From Brassica napus (Eukaryota > Streptophyta > Magnoliopsida > Brassicales > Brassicaceae): a stretch of 64,000 nucleotides of DNA. The DNA lies in NCBI RefSeq assembly GCF_020379485.1, contig NC_063438.1, positions 8,818,335-8,882,334 of the forward strand, given 5' to 3'. Positions 45,807 to 58,784 of this stretch are shown here, piece after piece. Positions within the stretch are counted from its first letter, which is position 1, and each line of letters begins with the position of its first letter. The notes beneath the pieces are model-generated. The model ran no database searches. It saw only the letters and a list, made by a program, of their open reading frames with translations, and had not been told where the DNA came from. Position numbers and translations under genes: made by a program.

Positions 45807-46398
45807 ATGAATGAGAGTAAGTATGCTTCGGTGATCTTTTTTGTCTTTTCAATTTGTCAGTATTGAATAATCATCAATCTCTCGGGAATAATATGTTGTG
45901 AAGCAGATTTAGAGGAAAAAAAGTATATTCTGATCCGTGATGGTGATGAGGAGGAGAATGAGTTAGGAGGACTCTTCTATAAGCCTCTTCCTTGCTTTGG
46001 TTTTGGAATCGGATGGCTCTCGTCAGTCTTTCTTCTCACTCACTCACTCACTCTTCTTCTTTTTTTTGTCATGTCTTGCTGAAAGCAGCAGTTTCATTTG
46101 ACCACGACTTCTTTTAATGTTAGGTTTCTTGTTGGATTCGTCTTCCCGTTTGCGTGGTACTTTGCCACATTTCTATATCTAACAAACTATTACCGCAGAG
46201 ATCCTCGGGAACGATCTGGTCTTGCTGCCTCTGCTATTGCTGTGAGTATCTCTCTCCTCCTCAGATCTCCTTTCTTTATCTTCCAATGAAAATGAAACGA
46301 ACGGTGTTATAAGAGGATTTACCTATATCGCGCAGGCTCTGATATTCAGTGTTGCACTTGTGATCACTGTTCTTGTACTTGTTTTCTCGTGTCGCTAA
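45807..46398 (+). CDS. 60S ribosomal protein L18a-like membrane protein
   Basis: Coding exons 45807-45816, 45907-46021, 46124-46241 and 46336-46398 give 101 residues. The short first exon (ATGAATGAGA, donor GTAAGT) is supported by phase and by the resulting MNENLEEKKYILIRDGD. The protein then has GLFYKPLPCFGFGIGWLS, a first hydrophobic helix FLVGFVFPFAWYFATFLYL, an NYYRRDPRERSGLAAS loop and a second helix (ALIFSVALVITVLVLVF) before CR. This is the plant family called 'ribosomal L18ae-like', which despite the name looks like a two-pass membrane protein; its function is unclear. I recall At1g54217 at this position. A non-coding exon with leader introns lies upstream, near 45300-45780. Confidence 0.9.
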
Positions 46399-47130
46399 TT
46401 CTTTCTGGGGTTTTCAAAAGAAACAGCTTCAAGTCTGTTTCCAGAAGTGAAAGTATTATATTTTGATGAAGAAGAGAAGGTATACCCGCTAGTCCTTTTA
46501 GACTCAAAGTTTGGTTTGTTCTTGTACATAGATTGTTGTCAGCTTATTAAAAGTTCAAAAATGTGATACCTAACTGTTGGAAGAGATCTATATAGCTTCA
46601 GGCTTGTATGTTATTTTATTCACATTAGAGTCTTAAGCCAGACAAAAACGTACCTAGATGGTTGTCTGGTTATTATCTTCCGTGTTCGAAGACCTTTTTA
46701 AAAATCTTCTTTCTTACCGAACCACGTGGAACGGAGAAAGAATGGAGTAAAGGAACTTTGACGATGAAGATTTGTATGTTTTATGTCTAATCATTAATAC
46801 TTCATAAGAATGAACCTTAGGAACATGACATCCAAAAGAGTGCAGAATGTATAAGCCTTTGTGATCGACCAAGATAAGAGTGGAAAACCAAAAATCTTCA
46901 TTCAGTCTAATCGATAAGTATCAAAATAATAGTTAAACCCTCAATACTTTCATCCCCTCCCAAAATGGTTTCGGCATTTCTTTGTGGAAAGAGAATGAAA
47001 CTTGTATCAGATAATGTGTTCTGTTTTCAAAAATCATGCGGAAGAGTTTAGTTGATAAATATTTAATTAAGCCAGTCTTTAGCATGTGATTCTAACATAA
47101 TTTACCTTTTTAGACTTTTGTTCTTACTTT
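46399..47130. other. 3' flank of L18ae-like gene
   Basis: 3' UTR and AT-rich DNA; no gene is seen. Confidence 0.6.
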
Positions 47131-47132
47131 TT

Positions 47133-49036
47133 AAGTTTTTAACCGCAATATTCTCTTCTTTCCATTTGATGTAAACTTAGCGACTCGTCTGGCTATCTCC
47201 CAATCTTACTAGACAACTATTTAAAAAGAAAGTGATCAAATAAATTGTGAAAGTTCTTGGGTATTTCAGTATAGGATATAGAATCCAGGTAATTTTTACA
47301 TTTCATATTGGATTTAGATATTTATAGTTTAGGTTTAGGACAGTTCGAATTTTTGTAATTTTCATAAAGTTACATAGTTCTTAAAAAAAACAAATGATCA
47401 AACCGAAAATTCATAATTTATAATCTTAGATCATGAAACAAACCTAAAAATATCCATGCATTACTACTCCTGAATCTTTTTACTCGAACACAAACAAAAA
47501 AGATGTTTGAAGATGAACACATGCAATTTCATCGCCCTCGTCGTGGATGGAGATGATGAGCTGAAGAAAGTAGGCTTTTGTAATATCTATTTGAATGATA
47601 TCTTTTGGATTGGCTTTCGAAACTGATATCATAAATATCAGAAATTTTAACCGAATGTACGAGTTTCGCTACAAGGAAGGAAGGATGAGTAGGTTTATGT
47701 TAAGGTATATGTATGTTTGGATGATTCGAGTAGTGTTTTAAATTTTCAATATATACGGGGTTGGTATCTAATTTTTTTCAATACAAAATTCGATAAGATA
47801 TTTTGCTACTTTGGTTTAGATTTTGGTCGTTTAGTTTTTGGTCGGAGATTTTGGGTCGGGTTCAGGTTTAGATTCGGGTATCAGTTAAAATACCCTAGAT
47901 TACTATTATTAAGAATCAGAAGTCAGGTCCAAATAGTCCAAATAAGAAAAGACGAATTAAGTATATATCATACGATCTTCCGCACCGTATGTGATCACCA
48001 CCTATCCTCGTATACACATCGATTTGTTGATATCGTGAGAAAAGAGGGATCAAATCAATCAGTTGTTATAATTAATTAATTATTCTCCTGAGATTCATTG
48101 CTGTTGACTCGTTTATCTCTTCAATTCCCCCCCCCCCCCTCCCCGAGATTCATTACTTTTAAGTTTTTAACCGCAATATTCTCTTCTTTCCATTTGATGT
48201 AAACTTAGCGACTCGCCTGGCTGTCTCCCAATCTTACTAGACAACTATTTAAAAAGAAAGTGATCAAATCAATTGTGAAAGCTTTTTGGTATTTCAGTAT
48301 AGGATATAGAATCCGGGTAATTTTTACACTTCATATTGGATTTAGATATTTATAGTTCAGGTTTAGGACAGTTCAAATTTTTGTAATTTTCATAAAGTTA
48401 CATATTTCTTAAAAAAACAAATGATCAAACCGAAAATTCATAATTTATAATCTTAGATCATGAAACAAACCTAAAAACATCCATGCATTACTACTCCTGA
48501 ATCTTTGTACTCGAACACAAACAAAAAAGATGTTTGAAGATGAATAACATACAATTTCATCATCCTCGTCTTGGATGGAGATAATGAGCTGAAGAAAGTA
48601 GGCTTTTGTAGTATCTATTTGAATGATATCTTTTGGATTGGCTTTCGAAACTGACATCATAAATATCAGAAATTTTAACCGAATGTACGAGTTTCGCTAC
48701 AAGGAAGAGAGGATGAGTAGGTTTATGTTAAGGTATATGTAGTTTGGATGATTTGGGTAGTGTTTTGAATTTTTGATATATACGGGTTTGGGTATCTAAA
48801 TTTTTTGAATATGAAATTCAATCGGATATTTTGCTACTTTGGTTTAGTTTTGATTCAGGTTTGGACTCGGATATAGATTAAAATGCCCTAGATTATATTA
48901 TTAAGAATCAGAAGTCAGGCCCAATTAGCCCAAATAAGAAAAGAGGCATTAAGTATAAATCATACACTCTTCGGCACCGCAGGTGATGTGATCACACATA
49001 TCCTAGTATTGATTTGTTGACTCGTTTATCTCTTCA
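47133..49036. repeat. Tandem duplication upstream of CID3
   Basis: Two copies of about 0.9-1.0 kb lie in direct order: 47133-48120 and 48161-49036. Both run from AAGTTTTTAACCGCAATATT, through GATGTAAACTTAGCGACTCG and CGAATGTACGAGTTTCGCTA, to GACTCGTTTATCTCTTCA. The start-to-start distance is 1,028 bp; the end-to-end distance is about 913 bp, so the second copy has lost roughly 115 bp. Substitutions are scattered. The second copy ends right at the CID3 leader. A run of 13 C (48127-48139) sits at the junction. Confidence 0.88.
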
Positions 49037-49647
49037 TCTCCTCTTCCCCGCGTAAACTCTACCTCTGTCTGTAAACCCTAATTCGCTCCGTTCATTCGTC
49101 TCCTCCTCTAAGCATTGTTCTCAGAGCTTATTGAGGTAAAATCTCATCTTCTAAGACAAATTTATTTCTTTATGATGCAATTTTCTAGTACAAATTCGTG
49201 TGATATGGAGATTTCTGCTAGGGGTCGAGTATATAAGGTATTCGCAAGTTTGTGTGTTTTGTAATAGCGAATGCATTCACGTTGAGGTGATTTTGTGACC
49301 TTTAATCTGCTGCTGATTAGTTGGTTATGTCAATGCTTGGTTAGGGGTTATTTTATCGTGACTAACCAAACCCCTAGGTATATATATACTTAATAGTCTA
49401 TCAAGGTATGGGCTTAGCTGTGTGACGTTCTCTTCAGAAGCGTAAACAGAGTTGGATCGCATTTATAAATCTAAACTGAGTTTCGATGCTAGTAGCAAGA
49501 ATGTGAATTGTTGGCCAGTCATCATCATCCTGTGATATCTGAAAAATATGACATCATCTTGAATTGATTTTGTACAGTTATCTTTAGCCTCTTATTGAGT
49601 AGTTAGTTTTTTTCCATATATCAGTTTCTTTTTGAACAGGTTTAAGA

Positions 49648-52600
49648 ATGAATAGCCAGCCATCATCCAGTGGATATCCGCATACAAGAGTTGATAAAGA
49701 GACAGGAATGAAAGTTACAGGTATGTGTGTATACGTACTTGTAGATATAATACATCTATGTCTATATTCTGATTTGGGCATCAACATCACGCCCTTCTTT
49801 CTTTCTTTTTTTTTGGTTGATGCAGAAAATGGTGGGAAAGCTGGAAGTGTGGACACCCCTTCTCGTGATCCGTTCGTGTACCTCACAACTTGTAAGATCG
49901 GGCATCATGTCGAAGTTCAGCTGAAAAATGGGTCGGTTTACAGTGGAATCTTTCATGCTGCTGATGTGGAGAACAATTTTGGTGAGATTTGATATATGCA
50001 ACTCTTGTTTTTTGTTCACTTACAAAACTGATTTGAAACTTACAGGAATTATTTTGAAAATGGCAAGCTTGATAAGGGAAGGCAGTGTACGAGGGATGAA
50101 ACCCCGAGCTCCTCTTGTCAGCAAGCCACCTTCAAAAGTATTCATTATCCCTGCTGACGAAGTTGTGCAAGTTATAGCTAAGGTGTGTACTGTACTCTTC
50201 TGAGTTTCTAATGCTCATGTCAATGTGTTACGAAAGACTACTTGGTGTCTCTTACACTTTTGTCATTGTTTTTGGTGTTAGGACCTTCCTGTGTACAGCA
50301 ATAACGTCTCAGAATGCGAGAAACCGTCAGAGCTGTTGACAGACTCTTCAATCTCACAGTCTTATCATGTTGATTCGGAAAGAGAGCTGCAACGTTGGGT
50401 ACCTGACGAAGATGTTCCAGATTGTCCTGATCTGGAAAACGTGTTTGATGACCCTTGGAAGAGGTACTGATGATTACCTATTCTTATAGTTAGGATGTTT
50501 TTTTTTTAATTAGAATTTCTATTTTTTTGGTTTAGAAAAGTGTCTAGTATCTCTATTTCTCTACTTCCTTTTGCTTCTACGTTTTATAATACGGATATGG
50601 AGACTCATCCACGCTATACAGTGTTTTAGAGGTTTAGGCCGTGGGAAAAATTGTTACTGTACTTTGAAGTTTGAACCTAGTTCTGTCTGTTGGGTGTTAT
50701 TCAGTCTCCTTTCTTGTTGCTTTGGATTTTTCCTATAATAAAGAGTTTTTTTTTTATGTTAAACCGCCTTGTAGTGATGATAATTTTCAAATAAAGTGTC
50801 AATACAGCTTTGTGAATTGAATATATAAAAATTCATGTAGCTCTATTGAGACCTTCGTATTACAGTGGGCCAACCCGCAAGGATTCATGTAGTTACTTGT
50901 TTGTCTGCTTGTTTCTTGTTCTATCACTATGAACACTCTTCTTTGCTGAATAGTGTCTTATATGTGATGATGATATTCATAGGGGCTGGAATCAGTTTGA
51001 GGTCAATGAGACATTGTTTGGAGTGACGAGCACTTTTGACGAGGAACTGTACACCACAAAACTCGAGAGGGGTCCTCGTACGAGGGAGCTAGAAGAGCAG
51101 GCCTTGAGGATTGCTGGAGAGATCGAGGGTGAGAATACCCGAGATCTCCACGTAGCAGAGGTGAATTAGGGATGTTTTTTTTTTTTTTTTGCCATTTGTG
51201 TTTTTCGTTTCATTGTCGTACAATTTGTAATATTCATGCATGCACTCATCTTACATAGGAGAGAGGGCTTCAGCTTAGTGGGAAGTTTGATATTGACGAG
51301 GAAACTAAATACTCATCGGTCTGTCCAGCTAATGGATTTGATGATTCGGGTTATGACGAGGAAGAAGAAATTCTGTTGGATTGCCGTAATAATTTGACGT
51401 TTGGTGATTCAACAACTGGTTCTAATGGCATCAAATCTGCTTCAGCTGGCAAAGATATTCCTATTCCAAGTCCAGGCAGCAATATCAGGTCCTTTTTTTC
51501 AATTGGACATGCTCGCTTGTTTGCCTTTCAAAATATGTTTATTGAGTTATAACTTTATGATTGTGCATCCTAATAGGAATGAGAGCCAGCTTGCGGAGCA
51601 GAGAAACGGCAAAATTCTAGAGTCAAAGGTAATTTAACTTAACCTCTTTTGATGCAACTAATCTTGATTGCTTTTGAAATTTATAATATGCTCTATGACT
51701 TATAACATTGTTCTGTTGCCTTCATTCTGTATTGATGCAGCCGTCCGAGGAATCAGTGTCTGGTCTTGATGGTATGTGCAACTTCATATTAGCTTTATTA
51801 TATTCATCTATTCCCATTACATCTTAAATTTGATACCCATAAGAGTTTCCAACTGAGTCTTTGAATGTACACTCAAGATACTAAGGCAGACGCAGCAGCC
51901 TCTGATCCTGCGAGTGTACAATGGAGAGCTTCTGATAAGCAAAGTTCCACTGATGGAAAACTTGCCGGTCCACTGACTGACAGAGGGAAATCTGAGTGGC
52001 CTGGAACCTCCATTTCTAGAAATCCAGAAAACTCTGCAGCTTCCTCAACCTCAAGTCTTCCAATGCTATCCCCAAGCTCTTCAATTGGGTCTTATTCTTC
52101 AGAAAAGTCCACACTCAACCCAAATGCTAAGGTCTTGTTTGCCATGTTCTTAGATTATTATCTTATACATTTAGAGTTGGCGTTTTTTACTGTTAGTCTT
52201 TACTTTTAGTCTTTCACTAATGAGCTTTAGGGTCTTCTGATTCAGGAATTTAAGCTTAACCCCAACGCAAAGAGTTTCAAACCATCTCCAACAGCTACAC
52301 GGCCTCAGTCTCCAGTTCCGGAAGGATCATTCTATTACCCTCCCCTTCCACAGATGACCGGAATACACATTGGATATGGAGTAACTCTTTTCACTCTCTT
52401 TTTTTTAATCTACTCTGATGATTCACCTCTAAATCAAAGTTAAGTCTCTGTAATCTTCATATCTATGATTTTCAAAAAAAAAATGAAATTGGCAGATGGG
52501 AGCAGCATTCCCTGGACAACAACCAATGGTGTATCATAATACAATGCAGCCTGGTCCAAACCAAACATTTTATCCTCCAAATGGTCCACAGGTTTGTTGC

Positions 52601-52771
52601 TAATAAACTCAAATATTCTTTGTTGGAAAACGATTCTTGTATAAAGAAATTGAACTGTGGAATCATTTTTGTTTACAGTACCACCCACAACAAATAATCG
52701 CTGGTCAGCAGAGACCGGTTCTGTTCATGCCGCCGTCCCCATACCAACCGGTTTACCATTACCCTCTATAA
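49648..52771 (+). CDS. CID3: Ataxin-2-related CTC-interacting domain protein CID3
   Basis: Twelve coding exons: 49648-49720, 49826-49981, 50046-50182, 50282-50463, 50983-51160, 51259-51488, 51577-51628, 51741-51771, 51878-52131, 52246-52380, 52496-52591 and 52679-52771. They join to 538 residues. Ataxin-2-like proteins bind poly(A)-binding protein and RNA and act in mRNA stability and translation. Domains in order: an Sm-like fold (DPFVYLTTCKIGHHVEVQLK, YSGIFHAADVENNFG, LIREGSV); an LsmAD domain (NQFEVNETLFGVTSTFDEEL, YTTKL); an acidic, Ser-rich linker; two PAM2-like motifs back to back (TLNPNAKEFKLNP and KLNPNAKSFKPSP); and a Gln/Pro/Tyr-rich tail ending VYHYPL. A leader exon ends at 49135 and is spliced to 49641. 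It precedes NF-YA5 as At1g54170 precedes At1g54160. Confidence 0.94.
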
Positions 52772-53806
52772 AATTTGACTGTTTTTTTTTTTCCGTCTTT
52801 TAATAAATTGGCAAAAGAGTGAGATGTTGCTGACATCTTTGAATTTATATGCAGGAGATGCCATATAAAGGAAGAGACTCTTATTAGCTTTTGACCAAAC
52901 TATGAATGGTGGTGGCACAAAGGTTTCGAATAATCTTCTGATGGAATGAGGTTTCCAGCACCGAATCTTTAATTTGTTTTAATATGATAAATTGTTTGAT
53001 GGTCCATGGGAGATATATTGAACAATGAACACATGTGATATTGATATAGTTTGTTTCGGACTAGATTTAGATTTAGATACGGTTTTATCTCACTTCTTTA
53101 TTCACTTGGGTCTCTCTGCTTAAACTATAATTTATAGATGTATGACATTCTAAGTTGGGTCTTTTTATATTTAAAAAAGAAATAGGTTAGCAAAAATGTT
53201 TTTTCTTCTTGTATACTACCTTTTTCCTAATTGACGGTTGTAGTTCAATCTTCCATATACGTGTTAAGAGTTCTTTTTAAGTCAATGATTGGGGTCTGAA
53301 AGCGTAATGTTTAAATTTGGAGTTATTATGATAATGGGTTAAGTCTCTTTTTGGTTTTGTCTTAGATGCTTCGTGTTTCCACTCAAATCATTATCATATA
53401 AATCTTCTCGTAGTTTCAGAAATAAGAATCTAAAGGTTAGGGGAGATTTTGGCACTAACTTTGTCTTTTTTGAAAACATGCCTAAAATCAAAATAATTGA
53501 TTCTAAGAACATCTAGATATTATAATGTTTTATGTTAACACCTGTCACCGCTTTTGAAGCATGATAGTTACTCATTTCTTTTCTCTACAGTTTTTTCTTA
53601 TAACAATTTTTACATTATTTAAATCTCACACTACAATTCGAAGTCTCAAAACTAAGCATCTCTCTACAATTAGTTGGATTATTAGTCATTTTTCAACTAT
53701 AATGTTCATCCCAAAGTAGATGTCTTCCTATATTTTTGACAAAAAGAAGTCTTCCTATATTTATTTTCCCCCCTGTATTTTAAGTTATTTTTTTCTGTTG
53801 TGGTTT
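52772..53806. other. 3' flank of CID3 and intergenic DNA
   Basis: The CID3 3' UTR appears to contain a spliceable segment near 52780-52860. Beyond about 53050 the DNA is AT-rich and without genes. Confidence 0.55.
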
Positions 53807-54739
53807 TTTTTTTTTTAAACACTGATTATATTAACAAAATATTACATAGGTAGGATTCATTTTTGGATTACAGTCCGGCAAGTTCTTCAAACCTCCGGAA
53901 ACTAAAGCTCCAACAAAGGAGAGGCAAAGTCCCACACACGGGAAGACTAAAAGGATAATTACCAGAACCAATCTAAAATAGAAAAAGTGGGTAAACAGAT
54001 CAAAATAAACCTTCACCTAAACGTGAACAATAAAGCATGATGATAAATAGAGCTTCTTTGAACAAGGCAAAGCGAGGCTGCCATCCATGACTAAAACCTC
54101 TGGTTTGCGAATCCTCCTATGGTGAATAGCCCATGCAAATGAAAGACCATAGCTTCAAGCTCCAGAAGACAGAACACGACATGTTCATGAGTCATCAACT
54201 GGAAATCGATGGCGGAAATGGATTGACACGCCATAAAGAAGCCAAACTGAAGAGAAGATCTCGATCGAATCTTTTAAGTAAATGACAAGGAGTGAAACTA
54301 CTCATAACCAGGAACAACCATGTTCAAGAGACTGAGAAGGTCGCAGATCGAGACCCAGAATGAGCCAAAGACAGCTTAAAATCAACATGCAAATCAATTA
54401 AACTACACATAAGGTTATAAGACAAAACCAGATCTGTAGGATACTAATATCCAACCCACTTCGACTAGATAGATCAATTAGATAGATCAACCAAACCGCT
54501 CATCCCTTCCGGAAAAGATCAGATTGAAGATCTGGAAACTATCCGTCGAGAGTAACGAGAACAAGACTAGAAGATCTAACCCGAGAAACTAAGATAGAAA
54601 TAAAAATAAAGACCGGCTCCGGCTCTGTTGAAACAACCGGAGCCGGCGAAACCGGTGAGATCAAGAGAAGAAACTTCTAGAGAGAAGGCAGAGGATTTTA
54701 GAGAGAGGTTCAACAATCAGCATGGTTTGACCATTATGG
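53807..54739 (-). mobile_element. Poly(A) retroposon, probably non-LTR
   Basis: The insert is flanked by a 17-bp direct repeat TTTTTCTGTTGTGGTTT (53790-53806 and 54740-54756). It has a T run at its left end (a poly(A) tail on the minus strand), the signature of target-primed retroposition. The minus-strand 5' part is pyrimidine-rich, with CCGGCTCCGG phrases, like crucifer LINE leaders. I find no reverse transcriptase, so it is an internally deleted LINE, a SINE-like element or a processed RNA. Confidence 0.72.
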
Positions 54740-54756
54740 TTTTTCTGTTGTGGTTT

Positions 54757-55943
54757 GTAATTACTTTTTTTTGTAACTGTAGTTGTTTGTAATTACTAAT
54801 GAGAGTTGTTGTGGATTAAATGAATAGAGAGAGAGAAGGTTGACAACAAAAAGAGGGAGAGAGAAAGAGAGATGAGAGCAGAAACTACCAAATTACGATT
54901 CGTTGCTTTGTGTTGGGGAAGCCAAATGTGGAAAGAAAACTGGAAAACGGCTCTTTGCTTTGCTTGACTTGCAATCAATTTCCATTACGCCAACCACAAA
55001 AATTACAATATGTAAATTATTTGCTTAAATGCGATATTGATTGCAACATAAAGAAATGTTGACAAAACCTTCCACTTATATTTTTGCTTTTTTAAAACAA
55101 GCTAGGGAAAACAAAAAGAAAAGAAAGAGAAAGTAGGATTGGACACAAATATGGTTAATTACCTTATATTTCCTAGGTTCTTACAAATAAGATTTTCTAG
55201 AATACTTATGGTCTTATGCATATTATGAATATATTAAATATTTACAATTAAATGTACTATTTATTTTTATTATACACATTTCAATAACTATCAATTAATC
55301 ATATAATCAATTTAAATATTTTGAATTAATATTTTTATGAAATATACAAAGTAAAAAATCAATTTTTACAGAATAAAAAAAAATTAAAAAATTTTACTTT
55401 TGTGAACGAAGAAGTACATTTTACTTGTTCATAGTAGTCTCAATTTTTCAGGTAATCATCATTGTCAAATTAAATATATATTTTTTGACAACAAATTAAA
55501 TATTAATAGTTGAATATTATTACTTGAAACTTGAAAGTACATTCAAAAAAAGAAAATACAAGATAAGTAACAAGTATAACAAAAAAAAATCAGCGACTCA
55601 AATTGATATTATCATTTACTTGTTTTATGATTAAAAATGATAATTAGACCAAAGAATGGAAGCCCAAAAACAGAAAAAGTATTTGATGTAAGAAGTAAAC
55701 ATACTTTCGTATCGAGATGTTTATGTCTCTTGTTCATTATTTTTCTTTATAACATACAAATTGGAGTAGTTTTTGTATTTTTTTCCAGGTCGAGTAAACA
55801 AAACAAATTTTCATATTCCTTTTTAATAGAATAAGTAATTCTTAAAAACTCGTATATATTTCAAGTAGAGCACAAGTATTTTCAAATAAGAAAATAATCA
55901 GGCATAACAACTAACTTACAAGTAACATGTGTGTGGATAAGTA
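54757..55943. other. AT-rich intergenic DNA
   Basis: It has a GA-rich patch near 54823-54872 and AT-rich DNA beyond; no gene is seen. Confidence 0.6.
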
Positions 55944-56479
55944 TCTATACTAATAAAGGAGGGTTTTCTCTCATCTTAAGCTGTCCACATCAGCAAGGAG
56001 TGAGGGGCATTTTCAGACACGTGTACAGCTTCCCCGAAAACTTATCTATATCATTTTGGTTTCTCTTTCGTTTGCGAAAACTCAACACACCAAAATTGGC
56101 CCATTAAAATCGTTGAAACAATGAAAATTAAATCCTTAATAATGGCCCGTTAATATACTGCAAACAGACTCCACAAAACAAGCATGTAGCATGCCATTTA
56201 AGGCCCACCTCTACTTGCAAAGTTTCCGTCTTCTCCGTTGCCCTCTTTTACAGTGCCGATGAGGATTCCTCTGTGGTAAGTAACTACAACGCATTGAATC
56301 ATTTCATTAAGCGCTTACATTAACTTCCTCAAGCCACCTATCCCACTACGTCAAGTTCGTAACCCCTCCACACCATTGATTTTATAATCCCTAATTCCTG
56401 ATATCTATAAATAAAGTCATGAAATCCTCCCCTAATAACAATGATTTATTTATCCTATTCATTATTAGACAGTTTCCTT

Positions 56480-57530
56480 ACAAAACAATGGTGTCCTCTC
56501 CGATCATGCTCCTCAGACGGTGGTTACTCGACTTCTCTGTTTTTGGGAGGCAGGCAACGTCAGGAAAGGTGGAGTGCTCATATGGATTGACATGCTCTTC
56601 ACTGTGAAAAGGTAAGCCTATTCATTTTCGGTCGCATATCTCTTCCTATTCTTAATTGCTCACCCTACTTTATTTGACGAGGTTCTTCATGTTTCTTCCT
56701 CTTTACAGTCGGCACTTCTCCAAGGTTCCATCTTTGCACATCGTCTAAACATGTTCAAACATCTTCTGAAAGATGATTTTATTTACGACGTAAGTGGCTT
56801 TGATGTAACGAGGGGCAACAACCACTTTAAGCGCAAAGATTCACCTGTAGCTATTCCATTCATCAACAACACTAAATTAGTTGAACCCACTGTGGGACCA
56901 CCTCCAATACCACTTGAGCTCTTTAGGTTCCATAGTTACGAGCAGCTACATGCTCTGGAAACACAAACACTGAGTTTCTCGGCCTGTTTCTGATATTTTA
57001 TTCAGTAAGTTCATTTCCGGTTAAAATAACACATTTATCTTATTTTCTCTTGCATATATCATATTGGAAGTCAGTCTCATCAAGACAACCTGCAATGACC
57101 CTGCTCACTCCTCAGACAATTCAACGCATTATGGCAAACATTTGTATTGATGGGTACATCTCCTGTCTCAGAACTAATTAGTTATTTTTAAATTATTTCT
57201 ATTGCCTTTACGTAGTACCAATTTGTTACGAATTAGCTATTAGCAAATTATTTTATTGCTTTTCCATATTATTATGTTTGTGTTAATAAACTTACATACC
57301 ACAGATCTGCATACGTTCGTCTAGATGCTTACTTTTCAGTCCCTGCTCCGATGGTGAAGCTATCTACAACACACACTAGCATTACATGTGTTGCAGTCCC
57401 AAAGAACCAAACGGCTCCACCAACTGAAACCACAACAACTGCACAAGTCACTGTTGGCGATAGCTCAGCAACGGAACAACATGTTGCAGCAGCAGAGAGG
57501 ACACTCAAGAAACCACGCAAGGCTTAACTG
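56480..57530 (+). pseudogene. RPA-like (DUF223) gene fragment of a Helitron
   Basis: The first piece near 56510-56610 reads QTVVTRLLCFWEAGNVRKGG and then LIWIDMLF, ending at a GTAAGC donor. The second piece, from about 56709, reads ALLQGSIFAHRLNMFKHLL, then DDFIYDVSGFDVTRGNNHFK and PPIPLELFRFHSYEQLHAL before a stop at 56991-56993. A further downstream piece carries APPTETTTTAQVTVGDSS and ERTLKKPRKA (to 57526). This is the OB-fold/DUF223 architecture of replication protein A1-like proteins that proliferated with plant Helitrons. Pieces are missing and frames broken, so it is non-functional as it stands. Confidence 0.75.
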
Positions 57531-58784
57531 CTTAAGTTACCCATATGAAGAGTTCTCTGCATTTTCTGAAGTTTTATTTGCATTGTCTTCTTCAGCCATC
57601 ATTAGGTTTGACATTCATGTTTGCAACTTATATAATCAATAAAAGAATATTTCAATGTTAAGGACCACCGCGTTGATAGTCAACACGTTCTTTTAGTTAA
57701 CGAAGGAATTTCAAATACGTTACATATTTGGTTTGAAGCTTACACAAAACAAAACAAAACAAAAAAATACATTAAAATTATACTCTCTGTCGGCACCAGG
57801 CTGTGATAAATATACCAGTTTATAACACAGGAGAAATCACTATCCAATATCATTATCATAAGAAGGATGAGGAAGAACCATCTACCCAAAACCTGTCACA
57901 TGGTTATTTGATTGTTATTTCATATTCTTGTCTAATTGTAACCATGATTGTCTTGCCACTATTTTAGAATAACTCTTGCTTGGTAAATGATGTCATAAGT
58001 ATCTGATTAGTTGCATGATGATTTAGTTTGTAACCAACGGTGAAAGAATCTACAGCTCTTTACTAAATATTGGATGTAATTACTGCATTTGTTAAGATAC
58101 TCTCTCTACTATGTTTTTCTATAGAAGAAGCATCAAACTCTGAATATTTTCTACTTCATGCTATCTAACACATGATGGTTTTCATAATGTTACAACTGAG
58201 TTTTCGTATTTTTGAGTATGATAAAAACGGCTTTAAGCTATTAGTATTGCTCGAAGAAACACATTGGGCCGAGGCTTAAGATCCCATCTCTCATATATGC
58301 GACTGTGAGCTTGTGTGTGTTTTAGTTGCATTAGTTAATATCAATGTGAAAAGTCTCAAGGTATATCAGTATCCAACACATACTCGAAACATATTTCATT
58401 ATATCTTTGTAGTTTTTCATACTTTAACATGCAGCAATGGGAAGGCCTGTTGGAGATGCTGCCTAGCTGGGTTCCAATTTGCAAATCTCTGGTGGTCTTG
58501 ATTTTCTTCAAGTATCAAGCATATTTCTCTTCTGTTTTGTTTTTGCTAATGATTTGGTTCTGTAATAATTTGTATTAAAATCAGGGGCCAAATATATTGT
58601 CACAAGCCAAAAGCCCATGATATGAAGTGTTAGTTTGTCAACTTTGTTACATTAACACTTGAACGATTATCGTTTGAAGAGGAAAAATAGTAAATTATAA
58701 AAACTCCATAAGAGATCTTAGGTGTTCAATTTGGATTTAGATTTAATTTTGGTTCTTTTTTTAAAAAATTTCAAGTTTTTGGTT

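Noticed and set aside
53831..54016. Minus-strand frame with a hydrophobic segment.
   Set aside because: It lies at the 3' end of a retroposon just inside its poly(A) tract and shows no conserved domain.
58313..58501. Cys-containing 62-codon frame.
   Set aside because: No family resemblance, AT-rich surroundings and location inside a decayed Helitron make it a chance frame.
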